A DNA stretch of 64,000 bases from Bemisia tabaci (taxonomy: Eukaryota > Arthropoda > Insecta > Hemiptera > Aleyrodidae). The notes beneath the pieces are model-generated. The model saw only the letters and a program-made list of their open reading frames with translations. It made no database searches and was not told where the DNA came from. The translations under genes were made by a program, and so were the position numbers. Location of the stretch: contig NC_092802.1 in the NCBI RefSeq assembly GCF_918797505.1, positions 10,001,480 to 10,065,479 on the forward strand. Reading direction: 5' to 3'. This document shows positions 9,875 to 22,427 of the stretch, one piece after another (within the stretch, counting starts at the first letter, position 1; each line of letters starts with the position of its first letter).

Positions 9875-12800
9875 GTAAGAATTTGACCACATTTTTCCGT
9901 GCTGCCATCAGGCGTAAAAATGCCGTGAATCCAAATTTGAAAAAAATTGAGTTAGATATTAAAATAAGTCAATAGAGAATTTACAGATTTCTGAAATTTT
10001 CTGAACGGACCACTAGACAAGGTTCAAATTTAAGCCTTCTGATACTTGTTTCTTTACCAAAATTTCACGTAAAACACGATGCGCACAACGAAAATTACCG
10101 AAATCAACTCCTTACGAAGATATTTAATGATTCTTGATGCGTGAATTCAAACCTCCCGCCTTGAAAACTCAATGCTCTACGTGACTCAAATCGCGCGCTA
10201 AATGTTATCATGACAGTCTCTATGCGATATAAAAATCTTGCAACCTCAATGTTGACACTTTGGCTCAGCTATAGCAAATTGCTTATAGTTTGAAAAACAC
10301 ATGGTGGAAAATGAACATTGCTCGATTGAGGAGCTTGCTGAAACCGTTGCAGTGCACGGTAGTTTGACTCACGTAGAGCTTTGAGTTTCTTGTGAGCGGG
10401 CAGTTCAAATTCCTCGTAGCCTATGTGAAATAAAAATGTTAATATCTCCGTTAGGAGTTGGTTTCAGTAATTTTCGTTGTGCGCGTCGTGCTTCACGTGA
10501 AATTTTGGTGAAGAAACATGAATGAGGATGCTGAAATTTGTACCTTGTCTAGTATGGTCCATTTCGTGTTTATGTGGAAACTACTGAGTGAACTGAATAG
10601 AAGGATACCCTTGGTCCATGAATCGATCAATTATTGTAGAAGATATGGCAAAATGATCTAATCTGCTAATATGCATGTGTTTAAATGGGAAATGCCGCCA
10701 GATGACGTCGTAAGGCGGTGCATTTTCTCACTTTCAAATCTATTTTCAATATATTTTCCATATCAGAAAAAAACTATAAAACATACTGTGAAATCAGCTC
10801 TTTAAGCAAGTTATGTTGGAATGTGTTTCCACAAATATTAATTTACTTTTTTCCCCTATATAGGCAAGGAAAAAGAGACTTCTAAAAAATCCTGAGGAAT
10901 TATGGAAGAAAGCTGCAGTCATATACAAAATAGATCATGGAATTGGTGAGTGTGAATCTTATGAGATACCTTCCAGGACAGCACCGATTATGTCAATGAA
11001 TATTATTTGGTATGTCTGCTTGTGATAGAGCACATTTAACGAAAGTCGGTCTTGCTACTTCAAATGCGGCCTAATATATCTCTCGTATCTTATTTTTCAA
11101 AGAAGGGACGAAACCAAATTCAGACTTGAATGTTTTAGATTTTCGAAATCCAAGATGGTCGATGTGGCTTAAAATAAATTCTCAGCTCATGTAAATTCGA
11201 TCGATTCTTGTGATGGGTGCGAGTAAAAGTCGAATTTTCAGTCAAGTTCCCAAAATTTAAAAATCGTAAATGGCAGAAATGGCTAATATTTTGATGCCTT
11301 CAACTTTGCAAACGAGTTTTCTATATTCTTTCCCTTTTCAGTCTCAAAATCTATTTACTCGCCCTTAGCGAATACTCCTCGATCTTGCCGTGCTCTTCAA
11401 CTTTTTTGTGTTGAAACTGCTGATTGTTTTATTCATGTATTTATGTTTTTTCCTTTTTCGGACGAATATAATCAAAGTTTATAACTTTTACATCGTAGCC
11501 GCAAAAGCAAGCTGATCATAGAACTGATTATTTACACGTAGGCTTGAGTGAAACATTAAAATAATATTTGTTGTGATATCTTAGAAAAATCACGGCGGGT
11601 TTTAAAAATTCATACTCGTTTACCCGCATTAAATAGGGAGTCAAAAATTTGCAACGTCGCAAATTGAGGGATGCACGCTTTGCACCTCATTGTAGGTGAT
11701 GAGAGAAAAGTGTAGCCACTCACGCGCCAAATCAAATAGAAGCGATACTGTCGAAGGCGCTCTGAGCAACTATTCCGCCACGGAAGCATTGCACAGTATC
11801 AGGCGAAAATGAAGGCGCACCAGCCTGCGTAAATTGACTGGTGCCGTTCACCACTGTTTACAGTCCCGGTGATCTTGCGATGTGCGACTCCCGTTCGATC
11901 GATTTTTGTGAGGCTTGTTGCCAGGTGCCTGTTTTTTTACGGCTAACAACATTTTTAATTTTGACGACAAGAATGGAAATAAATCGGCAATTAATAATAG
12001 ACAATCTTAATTCTGATGATTATCTCCAGACATTTACTTTCTATTGGGAATCCTGTAACAAAAAAAGAGAGACTTGATCGATGGTTTTGCTTTTTTCTGA
12101 CAATTGGACTGCATTTTGCAATTTGGAACTATAAATTCTGGCCTGATTTAAAAACAACGTATGTGACATTAGTTTCCCTATGCACATGAGTGTTTTTTCA
12201 AATGAGCCAGAACTTATATTTCCAAATTGCAAAATGCGGTCCAATTTATGTGGACCTTAATCAGAATATCAAAATCTTGCGTCTTTCGCAAGGCATTGTT
12301 ACTATTTAGTAACTTCTGAAACGGGGATTTTCGCATGAGACCAGAAGAAAATTCAGTGACATTTTCAGGCAGAAATTTCCAAGAGTCTCCTGTTAAGGAG
12401 CCAACCAAATATTACGTAAGGCAATTAGAGGGGGGGGGGGGTCCGGCTTTGTCTTACTGAGCCTTACGATGAGGGCAGAGGGGTTCAAGCCGAGTCTTAC
12501 GTAACCTTTCCGCCGTAAACAAAGGCTTTTTGTTTAAAAAATAACAAAAAAATAAAAAAAAAACTTTATCGGTGTTATGCGCTGTGAAACCCTGCCATTT
12601 CAAATCTTAAGTAATTATTGCCAATTGTACGTAATTCAAAAGGGGGGTCAGAGATTTCACACGGGTGCCGAACAGGGGGGGGGGGGTCAAAAAGTTGGCA
12701 AAAATTCCTCACGAAATACTTGAACAAAGTGCAATTTGCAAGACAGGATCCAGAATTAAATTTCGCTATTTCATCATTAATTACCGATTTAATTCAATTC

Positions 12801-15800
12801 TAATCGTCAAAATAAAACACGAAGGCTCACTTTTTTCTCGTTCTAGGATGCCCCAAATCTAGCAAGTGTAAGAAGATCATCCAAGCCATGAACGAATTTA
12901 CGGAGAAAACTTGTATCCGGTTCAAGGAAAGGAGTGGAGAGCCAGACTATGTGCGCATTCAAGAGGACCGTTCAGTTTAGTACGTAATGTTTTGTCGTTG
13001 TTATTTTGGCAATCGTTATTTTAAATCATCAAGTCTGCTGAGGAATATCCACCATATATAAATGTGCCACCATCTACTATGTACCGCAACTACCGCAACT
13101 TTATTCGGGGGTATCACACATTAGATAAAATATTATCTTCTTCTTTTTTTGTAAAAAGAATATATAGCGAAATCCCAAGGTAGATTAACACAGGTATGGA
13201 CAAGTTGAAAATTTCCCATGAGTCTCAGTACGTGTCACATGACCTCGTGACGTAGGTTAAGGGGCCCGTTCGACCACACTAATCTCAACTTCATAAATGT
13301 ATTGCTCCATTTAAACATCAAAACACTATCCTTAACAATGGTAGGTACTAAGATCCTCGGGAACAAGGAAAGCTTTCGTTCGTAATTTGATCCAAATAGT
13401 GTGAAAATTTTAGGGAAAAATATTAATGACTTTCCTCAAAAATTAATATTTTATTGAAGGAAATTTGGCAACTCTAGAATGTTGCACGACGTTTTTCCTT
13501 GGTACGGCAGATTTGTCCTCTAATCATGACGGAAATCGTTTCCTTTACGAATATTCCTTATCCTTTAATCACCGAGGCTCCTTCCCTGGTGCACGGTAAT
13601 CTTTACTTTTTATTACTTGAACAAATCCTTTCACATGTTAGGACAATGTCCATTTGCTCCATGTTTCGCAAGTTTGATTTCTCTTTCAGTGCAGGCTTGG
13701 CAACTGTTGGCAGAAAAGAGGGAGAGAGTCACATCACCATCCATCCCGATAAATGGACATATATAAAGATCTTACACGAACTGGGGCACACCTTGAGTCT
13801 AGTAGACGAGTTCAAACGGCCCGATAGAGACAACTACATAAATGTTAAAGACTGGGCCGTTAAAGAGGTAAGACAGGGTACTGAGATCTGAAGTTGAGTT
13901 TTTTTTAGAATAAGTGCGCTTACCATGAAAATAAGAATTGTTTTTTTTTTTTTTTTTAAGTTCCGTTGTTGGGACTTTCAATTTTGTACTTTAACCCGGA
14001 GAGCATGCCGTTCAAATGGACAAAGTTATCGGACTCCTATGGTGTAATGGTTGTGGCGCTAGCTCTATGATCGGGAGGTCAGGTTCGATTCCCGGCCAGG
14101 CGACCCGAGTTTAATGGTCGCAAACAATGGTTGCCTGGGACTGGTTCAGTAGGGATGGAGGGGGGATGGGACTTAAAGCGCAGGAGTAGCCCTTGTGGGC
14201 TACTTGAAGTAGTAACAAAAAAGTAAAAACAAGCAGTGAACTCCAACACAATGTGTTGATAAGGCGCGTCATTAACTCGCACATATCAACCCCTTTAGTT
14301 TTCATTTACAGAGATTCCAAAATAGGCAAGCAGCGCAACAAGAGAATTCACGATCCAACACTGCGAGGTCAATGACGCACCTTGACGAGACCGTGTATTG
14401 TGAATGTAGAAAGCTATTCGATCGAATTTAAGTTTTTTGATCTGCCTCAAGCAAAATCTTATCAGATTCTTGAAGAAAAGTGCTACGGAATAATTTAAGC
14501 GAAGAAAGGAAAAATTCTGTCGAACTCCTAGAAGATAAAGTCGATTTAAAGGTATTTTGGGGCTAAAATACCCAAATCACCGGTAGTACTAAAATCCCGT
14601 TATATTATTGAAAAGAAATTGACTCGATATAAATGCAATTACATTAAATATGTCTTGATTTTGTTATTTTAAACGTCTTTCCATGCAAAGAAGTTCAACC
14701 ATGTCGTTGCTTTATTCATTCATGAATTGAAAGTAAGCAATCTACATCCCGAAAATCTACTGATTTGCCGTAAAAAATTGCAGAAACTTGATATACCAGG
14801 TCGATGCACCCACTCGTTGAATTTACCAACCAATTTCGTGAGTGCAAATGTGTAAAAATCAATATGCTATAGTCATTTTGGGTGCATTTATTTTTCATGA
14901 AACAATAATAATTTCAATCCCGAAAAACCATCAATTTTCCGTATAAAATCGAAAAAATCGAAATATGTCGACTCCCTGACGTGAAAATTAGATTCTACGT
15001 GTGTAAATACTCATGTATCGATATGCTGAACAGAAACTATGTGTGGACACAGTCAGAAGCCCGCGGCAACATTAATTCAACAGAAAAACTGTAAAAATTA
15101 GATCGGATTTTAGCCGCTTTGCCCGCCTCTCCTCGTTACTTACAACAAACCGTTCTTATACTCATCTCAAAATTTTTCTCAGAGCTTTGGGTTATTATCA
15201 GCTTCCATTTAAACTCCGGTTCGATGGCCGAATCGGCTGCCAAAAAAGCAAGCCACTGTTGAAGGGTTCTATGAGAAATTCGTGATATTATCGGCTCTCA
15301 GGAAATCACCCCATGGCTAAAATTGGTGGTATAAATGTTTAAGTGCTTAAAATAATCGTATTCAAGAAACTAAGGCATTAAACTATGGAGTCAATTTCTT
15401 TTTAATAATATAACGGGATTTACTACCGGTGATTTAGCTATTATAGCCCCAGAATGCTTTTAAAGCGCCTTTACGTTCCAGAATCTCGACGGAATTTTTT
15501 TTTTTTTTTTGGGGGGGGGGCTTAAACGATTCAAGAGACACTGTAGTTAAAAATATAAAGATTTTTCGATTTGGACGTATAAAAAATGTTTAACTCGTTC
15601 AGGCACACCGTGTATTGTATGGAGTGCTGCTGTTATTCGACCCTTGTCTTCAGGTCAAAATTCTTACAAAGAAGCCCCTTGCAAGAGGCGAATTTTTTGT
15701 AATTTCTCCCAGTTTTTTCTCCGTTAGGTATATAATTGAATTGCTTGTCAAATTCTGAGGTCAATTATATTTAATTGTAATTTATACATTTCTTTTTTTC

Positions 15801-18800
15801 CCCTTTATTTTATTTTCTCAATGGAGAAGTTTTGTTGATTTCTTCGGATTTCGATTACTGTAACTTCTCTTCTATTCAGCCGATTTTTATGAATGAGGTC
15901 TCTTTTTATTTGTGTTTTAACGGAGAGTAAGGAATAAATTGCTAAACACACGCGAAACATTTTTTTTGAAAATTGGATGAATCCTAGCGTGACGGTGAAA
16001 TGGTTAATCAAGCGTAAGTAATTGGGCGAGGGGCTGAGGGTCCCGGCCGCCTGGCGACCGTCATCAGCTATTGTTCGTCGGGACGCCGACGCAGTGGTCA
16101 GGAGCGTGGGGAACAGAGGGGTAGGTGGATTCCTGTATGAGCCACGTTTAGCAAATGGTCTAATGAGTCTCGAGGCTCATCACAGATTGCACTTACACAG
16201 ATTGCACTATCAGAGCACGGGTACCAACTTTTGAAAATCATAACAGCGTGTGGAGATCTGTCAAAGCAACGTTTTGAACAAAACGGAGTGAGTGAAATTC
16301 TCATTCTTAAAGTGCCGAACTGGTCAGTCATCCTCAAATCAGTTCGCTTGCTTCTGCTTATATATGTATACTAGTCGTGATTAGCTCGCTTTGCGAGCTG
16401 ACACGTCTAGCCGGGGAGTGCCCCTGGACCCCAGTTCTACGCTTCGCGACGAACTTGCGACTCGCTCCGCGAGCCGCCACCGCCCCGCACAGTTTTTAAC
16501 ATTGATGAGGAGACAACATCTATGTCTTAATCTTCTTTTTCACCAAGTTTTACAGAAATTGATGTTCTAGGAGTCCGGACCGCGTTTTCCTGCGGGGCCG
16601 CCATCTTGGATTTGGAAATGTTGAAAATCTGACCAAAAATGCGAGTTTCCGTCAAAATACACCTCCTAATACCGAATTTCACAAAAATCGATGGATCGGA
16701 AGCCAAGATAACAACTTAGACCACGATCGCCATTTTTGATTTTTGAATTTTGAAAATCGGACCTAAAATTCTAATTTCCCGTCGAAATACACCTCCTAAT
16801 ACCGAGTTTCACAAAAATCGATCGATATCAGGAAGCGATGTAGCATTTTAGACCACGATCGCCATTTTTGATTATTGAATTTTGAAAATCGGACCTAAAA
16901 TTCTAATTTCCCGTCGAAATACACCTCCTAATATAAAGTTTCACAAAAATCGATCGATATCAGGAAGCGATGTAGCATTTTAGACCACGGCCGCCATCTT
17001 GAATTTTTGAATTTTGAAAATCTGACCAAACATTCTAGTTTCCCGTCGAAATATACCCCCGGATACCGAATTTCACGAAAATCGATCGAACAGGAGCCGA
17101 CTTAGCATTTTAGGCCACGGCCGCCATCTTGGATTTTGAAATTTTGAAAATCTGACCATAAATTCGAGTTTCCCGTCGAAAAGTACCCCCGGATGCCGAG
17201 TTTCACGAAAATCGATCGAACAGGAGCCGACTTAGCATTTTAGGCCACGGCCGCCATCTTGGATTTTGCAATTTTGAAAATCTAACCAAAAATTCGAGTT
17301 TCCCGTCGAAACATACTCCCGGATACCGAGTTTCACGAAAATCGATCAAACAGGAGGCGACTTAGCATTTTAGGCCACGGCCGCCATCTTGGATTTTGAA
17401 ATTTTGAAAATCTGACCAAAAATTCGAGTTTCCCGTCGAAAAGTACCCCCGGATTCCGAATTTCACGTAAATCCGTTGAAAAATACCTCCTAAAACCTTA
17501 TATTTCGTCTGTAAGGCAGTGACGTCACGCAACAGGATTGAACCTGTTCGGCGCGATGCGCGTAAACAACCGCGTATCTCCAATGTAATACTATATGGAG
17601 AAATAACTTTTCGCTCTTGCGGGCATCCGAGGTAGCGGATTTGAATGGGAATAATTTTAATCAACTCCTCATTACAATAGCTAAGCGTGTACATATTTTA
17701 AAGGAAATCGCTTCGGCCAATTTTTATCTAGGGGGGGCAGAGTGAGTGGGAACAGCAGCTTTATATAGAGTAATTTTAAATCAGCGCGTCGTACTCTTAG
17801 GCTTTTTTTAAAAAAACCAAGTAACGTAGACTCTTGGTATTCACTGCACATAAACTAGAAAGCCCCAGAATGAGAAACAACTTTAAATCATAATTATTGA
17901 CGGATAAATAAACTTTTTACATGCTTTGGAAAATCTCAGAAGTTCGCGGTAGTCACTTTTCGGTAAGGAACTAAGGGACTCGGTTATTGTATCGAGCAGG
18001 GTTCGAAACGATCGCAAAGGCGGTATACTACGTATACGCGCCAATATACTACGTATACGCGCCAAAAATTCAACAGAAAAGCACCATATCGCATCAAACT
18101 TGAATCAAGAAAAAGATATTTGCACTTTCACACCTTCGTAAAGGGCACCCCTACCGAGGCGGAACCAGCAATTTGGCAACACCGGATTCTCTCCATTTAA
18201 ACCTATGTTGAACAATCGATTTTTGTCGGAGCACCTGGCTCCTCGAAGAATCGATACATTTCCATAGGTTTAAATGAAGAAAAACAATGTTGCCAATTTG
18301 CAGGATCCACCGATGCACTTCCGTGCCTGCCTCATGCAGAAACTGCAGGTTTTAAAGAGGCTCATTGATGGAATTGTTGGCTGTTGCCTTACGAAAATCG
18401 CCGGCCCGACGATCTTTGAAAGTGACCGAAGGTAAAGTAAAAACCCAGTTTTGTTTAACATCCTCAATATAATTATCATAAACTTCAACGGATCTCTATA
18501 AATATGCAACAGAATTACTTCTGAAATATATTCATTCTAGAGATCATACACTGGGAAAAAAACACATTGGTTCTAGAGTCTAGACTCTTGAAAACGTTGA
18601 CAAGAAGAAGGACTCTTGATTCAATCAGATTTAAGCTTAAATCAAAAAGAAATCCGCTCAAATTAAGAGGCTTGGTTCTTGATTTAAGCTTAAATCTGAT
18701 TGAATTAAGAGTATTTTTTCTTCTCGATGTTTTTAAGAGTATGGACTCTAGGTCCAATGTGTATTTTTTTCCCCAGTGTAATAATGTGCCTCAACCAAAA

Positions 18801-21800
18801 AATGACGATACCGAAAAATTGAATTTTGCAGGTTTTGAAAATTCTTTAAAATAATAGAGTGTATCTTCCGCATTCTTCAATTTTGCTGAGTCAGATAATT
18901 AAAATCACGTAAAATGATCTCTTTGGGAAATTATGACGTTGAATTTCTCTCACGTGGATTTGTAGAGGGGGAAAACACAAAACCTGCATTAAGCCGCTTT
19001 CACAGCACAGCCTCGTGCTCTGCGACGCCCAATCACCATTGCCCCCTTTTCTCCCATAGATCATCAGGCAAACGCAACTTTTCCCATGAAAATTTCTTCT
19101 CAAAGACAAAGCAGGAAGCAGAAAGAATCTATAACTCTCCATAGAAAGTCTCAATAAAAAGTTGAAGTTTCTACATAGATTAAACCTGCAGGATCAAAAT
19201 TTCCTACTTTCCTATCCCGGCGTTACAGTCTCCGAGATTTTAAAAATTGAAATTAAATAGGTTATTACTCCATATTGCAGGGAAGAATTCTGTATTCGTG
19301 GTATCAATGTATGTGCACTTTTTTTGCGTTGTCAGTACCTGAATACACAAGATCTGGGTTTTGGTCGTTTAAGTCATTTTAATTGACGTTGCCAACGTGG
19401 CGTTATCTTGGTGCAATAACGTAATACGTTCAACAAGGAACTTTACCGAATCTTGATAGCACGACGATCGCGAATATTTTTGAATATATCTTGCAGCAAA
19501 GAGAACTGCTAATTCTGGTTCATTTCAAAAATAAAATATTTGCCATTAGCTCCTTTATGCAGATGTGTGCTTTTATGGATGAGTCCAAAATAGTAATTCC
19601 TCGATCTTCGTGAAATGTAGTTAAGTTCTGAAATTGTTTACTTTAATCCACAGTTTACTACACTAGCCTCTACAACCTGAGTACATAGTATGAAGCTTGT
19701 CATTCTCGAACCCGTTCTTATTTCAAAGGTCATTTTGGTCCAAATACGTCTGTCTCCATGTTTTCTTCCAAGTGACTGTCTGCTGAAAATTACCAGTCAT
19801 TTTTTTCATATTTTACTATCGGTTCCCCTCCTTTCTATAAAATTGGACTCCTTAGTCCTATTTATTTGAAATTACTAATACCACCATTATTCTTTATCTT
19901 TTCCTTCTCTCATCTTTCGAGAAGCACCAAAAACGCGCTAATGTTCTTTACATTCTTATACCGTTCAAAATAAATTGAACATGCCTATGATTTCCAATTC
20001 CTTTTTTTTTTCACAGACGCGTTCCTGCACGCTACTATGTTGTGCTTCACCGACTGGTTTTTTAGTTATATTTGGCATGAAGTATTCTTAAAAAGCATAT
20101 ATTTTTAATTTGTCGTCATCGTTTTTTCTCATGAGCAATTTAGACAAGTGTTTATACGAGACCGAATACTCGTACATTTCATATCCCGTTTGTAAGGAAA
20201 GAGTAGTGCATTAGCACTGGCATACACGTCACTAAATGAACCAATATTTCCCGTTAACAATAATAATGGGAAAAGGCTCGAGTGATATGCAGCCATTGTT
20301 TAAATACAATACCTAGTATATACGTGCATGTATTTTTCTTTTATTTTTCAACAGATATACGCCACAAGATGGCCATTGGCCACATGGTTTAGGATGTTGT
20401 TGTATTTTTCAATAATGCTAAGTGATATAATTATGATGTTACAGGGTGAACGTATTTTTAAAAAATTCGATTATGATGAAGTAAATCTGCTAGGAGTGCC
20501 CTTTGATCGGAAGTCAATAATGTCGTATAGTCCCGACTCAAGGGTAAGGAGATTTTTTGCTATTCGGTTAAAGTCATTTGTAGCCATCCATAGAAAATAA
20601 CAGTAAAGCACTGATACAAAATATTGATAAGAGTTTTTAGCTGCAATCTTAGATAAGCTGCATGGGTCAAACATGATAAATGAAAATCTCAGATGAGAAT
20701 AAATACTTCACTGTTAAAAATCAATGATTTATTCTGAATGAATGGCCGGCGTGAAAAAAGAAAAAAAAAACTGGCGCGAATTTCGCGCCGTACTCTTAGT
20801 GAATAGATCAGAGCGTAAATATCAGAAACGACGAACGAATTAGTTGAGGTACCTCAAGTAGCGTGAATTCAGGGCCTCCTGGTACGAGCGCCGAATGGCA
20901 AAGCGGTAGCGCACTCGTCTATCACCGCCGTGACTCGAGTTCAAGTCCATGCTGCGGCAGTTCCGTGTTACGTTTGCCTGTCAGATTCTCACTCCCGCCA
21001 GAGCGCGAAATTCGCGCCGGATCCATGCACTCAGAGTAACAATGACAAGAATATTGTTTGGTGGGAAATTGTTCTTCGAAACATTGTTTTGTTATTCAAT
21101 TAAAGTTACTTGCTCATTAACCGCCAACGGGCGATTTCGACGATTTCGCTGGAACGAGGGTTAGGCAGCGTAGCGGCCAAGGGGAAGAGCCCCCTAGTTC
21201 CAAAATAGAGTTGTTTGAGTTGAGTTGCTAAAGAGTTGCACCATATTTTTATGCATCATGTCATTTGCGATAATTGTTTAAAATTCCTTTATCCAGAATC
21301 AAGCATAATATTTTCCAATAACATGTCTCAGTGGTGTTGTATTTTTAATTAATTCACATAAACACATACATTTCCAGCTACGAATACAATGATAATTGTT
21401 TTTTCTTTTAGGACTTTTTCGGCTTTTGGAAGACGGTTAAAATGAAATCCGGTAAGTCGATTAGAAGGTACAGACATCTGAGTGAGGGCGATGTCAAAAA
21501 GCTCGACGATCTTTATCGATGTGATGGTGAGTCAATTCAATCGAACTATATCACCACTTTTTCAGAATTAAATGGCGGCATCGGCAAGTGTGTGGCGTTA
21601 TCCGTTCCAATTTCGCGGGTAGATGTCGCAGATTTCGCAGCAAGGGATGCCTACCAATGGTGATTTTGAAAGATGGTAACATTGGTTTCCCTCCGTATAA
21701 ATCCATTGAAAATATCGATTTTAGGCAAGGAAAGCTGCCTCACTAAGAATCGATTGTTTTGCATACATTTAAATGGAGGGAAAACAATGTTGCCAACTTT

Positions 21801-22334
21801 CAAGATTCCAGCAGTTGCGTGATAGCAACTGGGATCAGGTTGCCTCTTGATGGGTCTGTTCTGTTCCAAGTAAGAGATACGACTGTGTGAATAAACATTT
21901 GGAGTAAAATTGGTAACATTGAAAAATTCTGAAGTCCACTCCTTTAGGCACATTTCACGTATACAGTACTTTCTCTCTGTGACGACTATCGTTGAAACGA
22001 GAATCTCTTTGTGATGAGAAAATCAGTCGATCCCTTGAACTTCCTATATTAAATATCGACTTATCGTTATAACATGAATCTCTCTATATATCGAGGAAAT
22101 CGGCCGGTCTCTTGAGTTCTCGTAACAGAGAGAGATTACTGTAGTTTGGAAAAACCACCCACATAGGCATAGACCATTGAACCACCATCAAAGTTCACAT
22201 TTCGCTCATGAACTAAACAGATGACAACAACAACCAACAACAACACACAACAACAACAACAACAACAACAACACACAACAACAACAACAACAACACACAA
22301 CAACACACAACAACAACAACACAACAACAACAAC

Positions 22335-22427
<93 letters not shown>

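Larger units (their letters stand above)
9875..13689 (+). other. Gene B introns 1-3
   Basis: Introns of 989, 1901 and 710 bases. Intron 1 holds the ~550-bp TIR element. Intron 2 has a short inverted pair near 12105-12250 (ATTTTGCAATTTGGAAC / TTCCAAATTGCAAAAT) related to the 6743 family. Intron 3 ends with a half copy of the GCTGCCGTGC element (13436-13507). No extra exons are seen. Confidence 0.5.
13868..20444 (+). other. Gene B intron 4 (6.6 kb)
   Basis: Besides the SINE, tandem array and MITEs listed separately, it has a GC-rich patch (16340-16500) with self-complementary words such as AGCTCGCTTTGCGAGCT. No alternative family exon was found. Confidence 0.5.

Noticed and set aside
14033..14110. 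A functional tRNA gene
   Set aside because: A and B boxes are present, but no paired acceptor stem can be formed and an unrelated body follows, as in a SINE.
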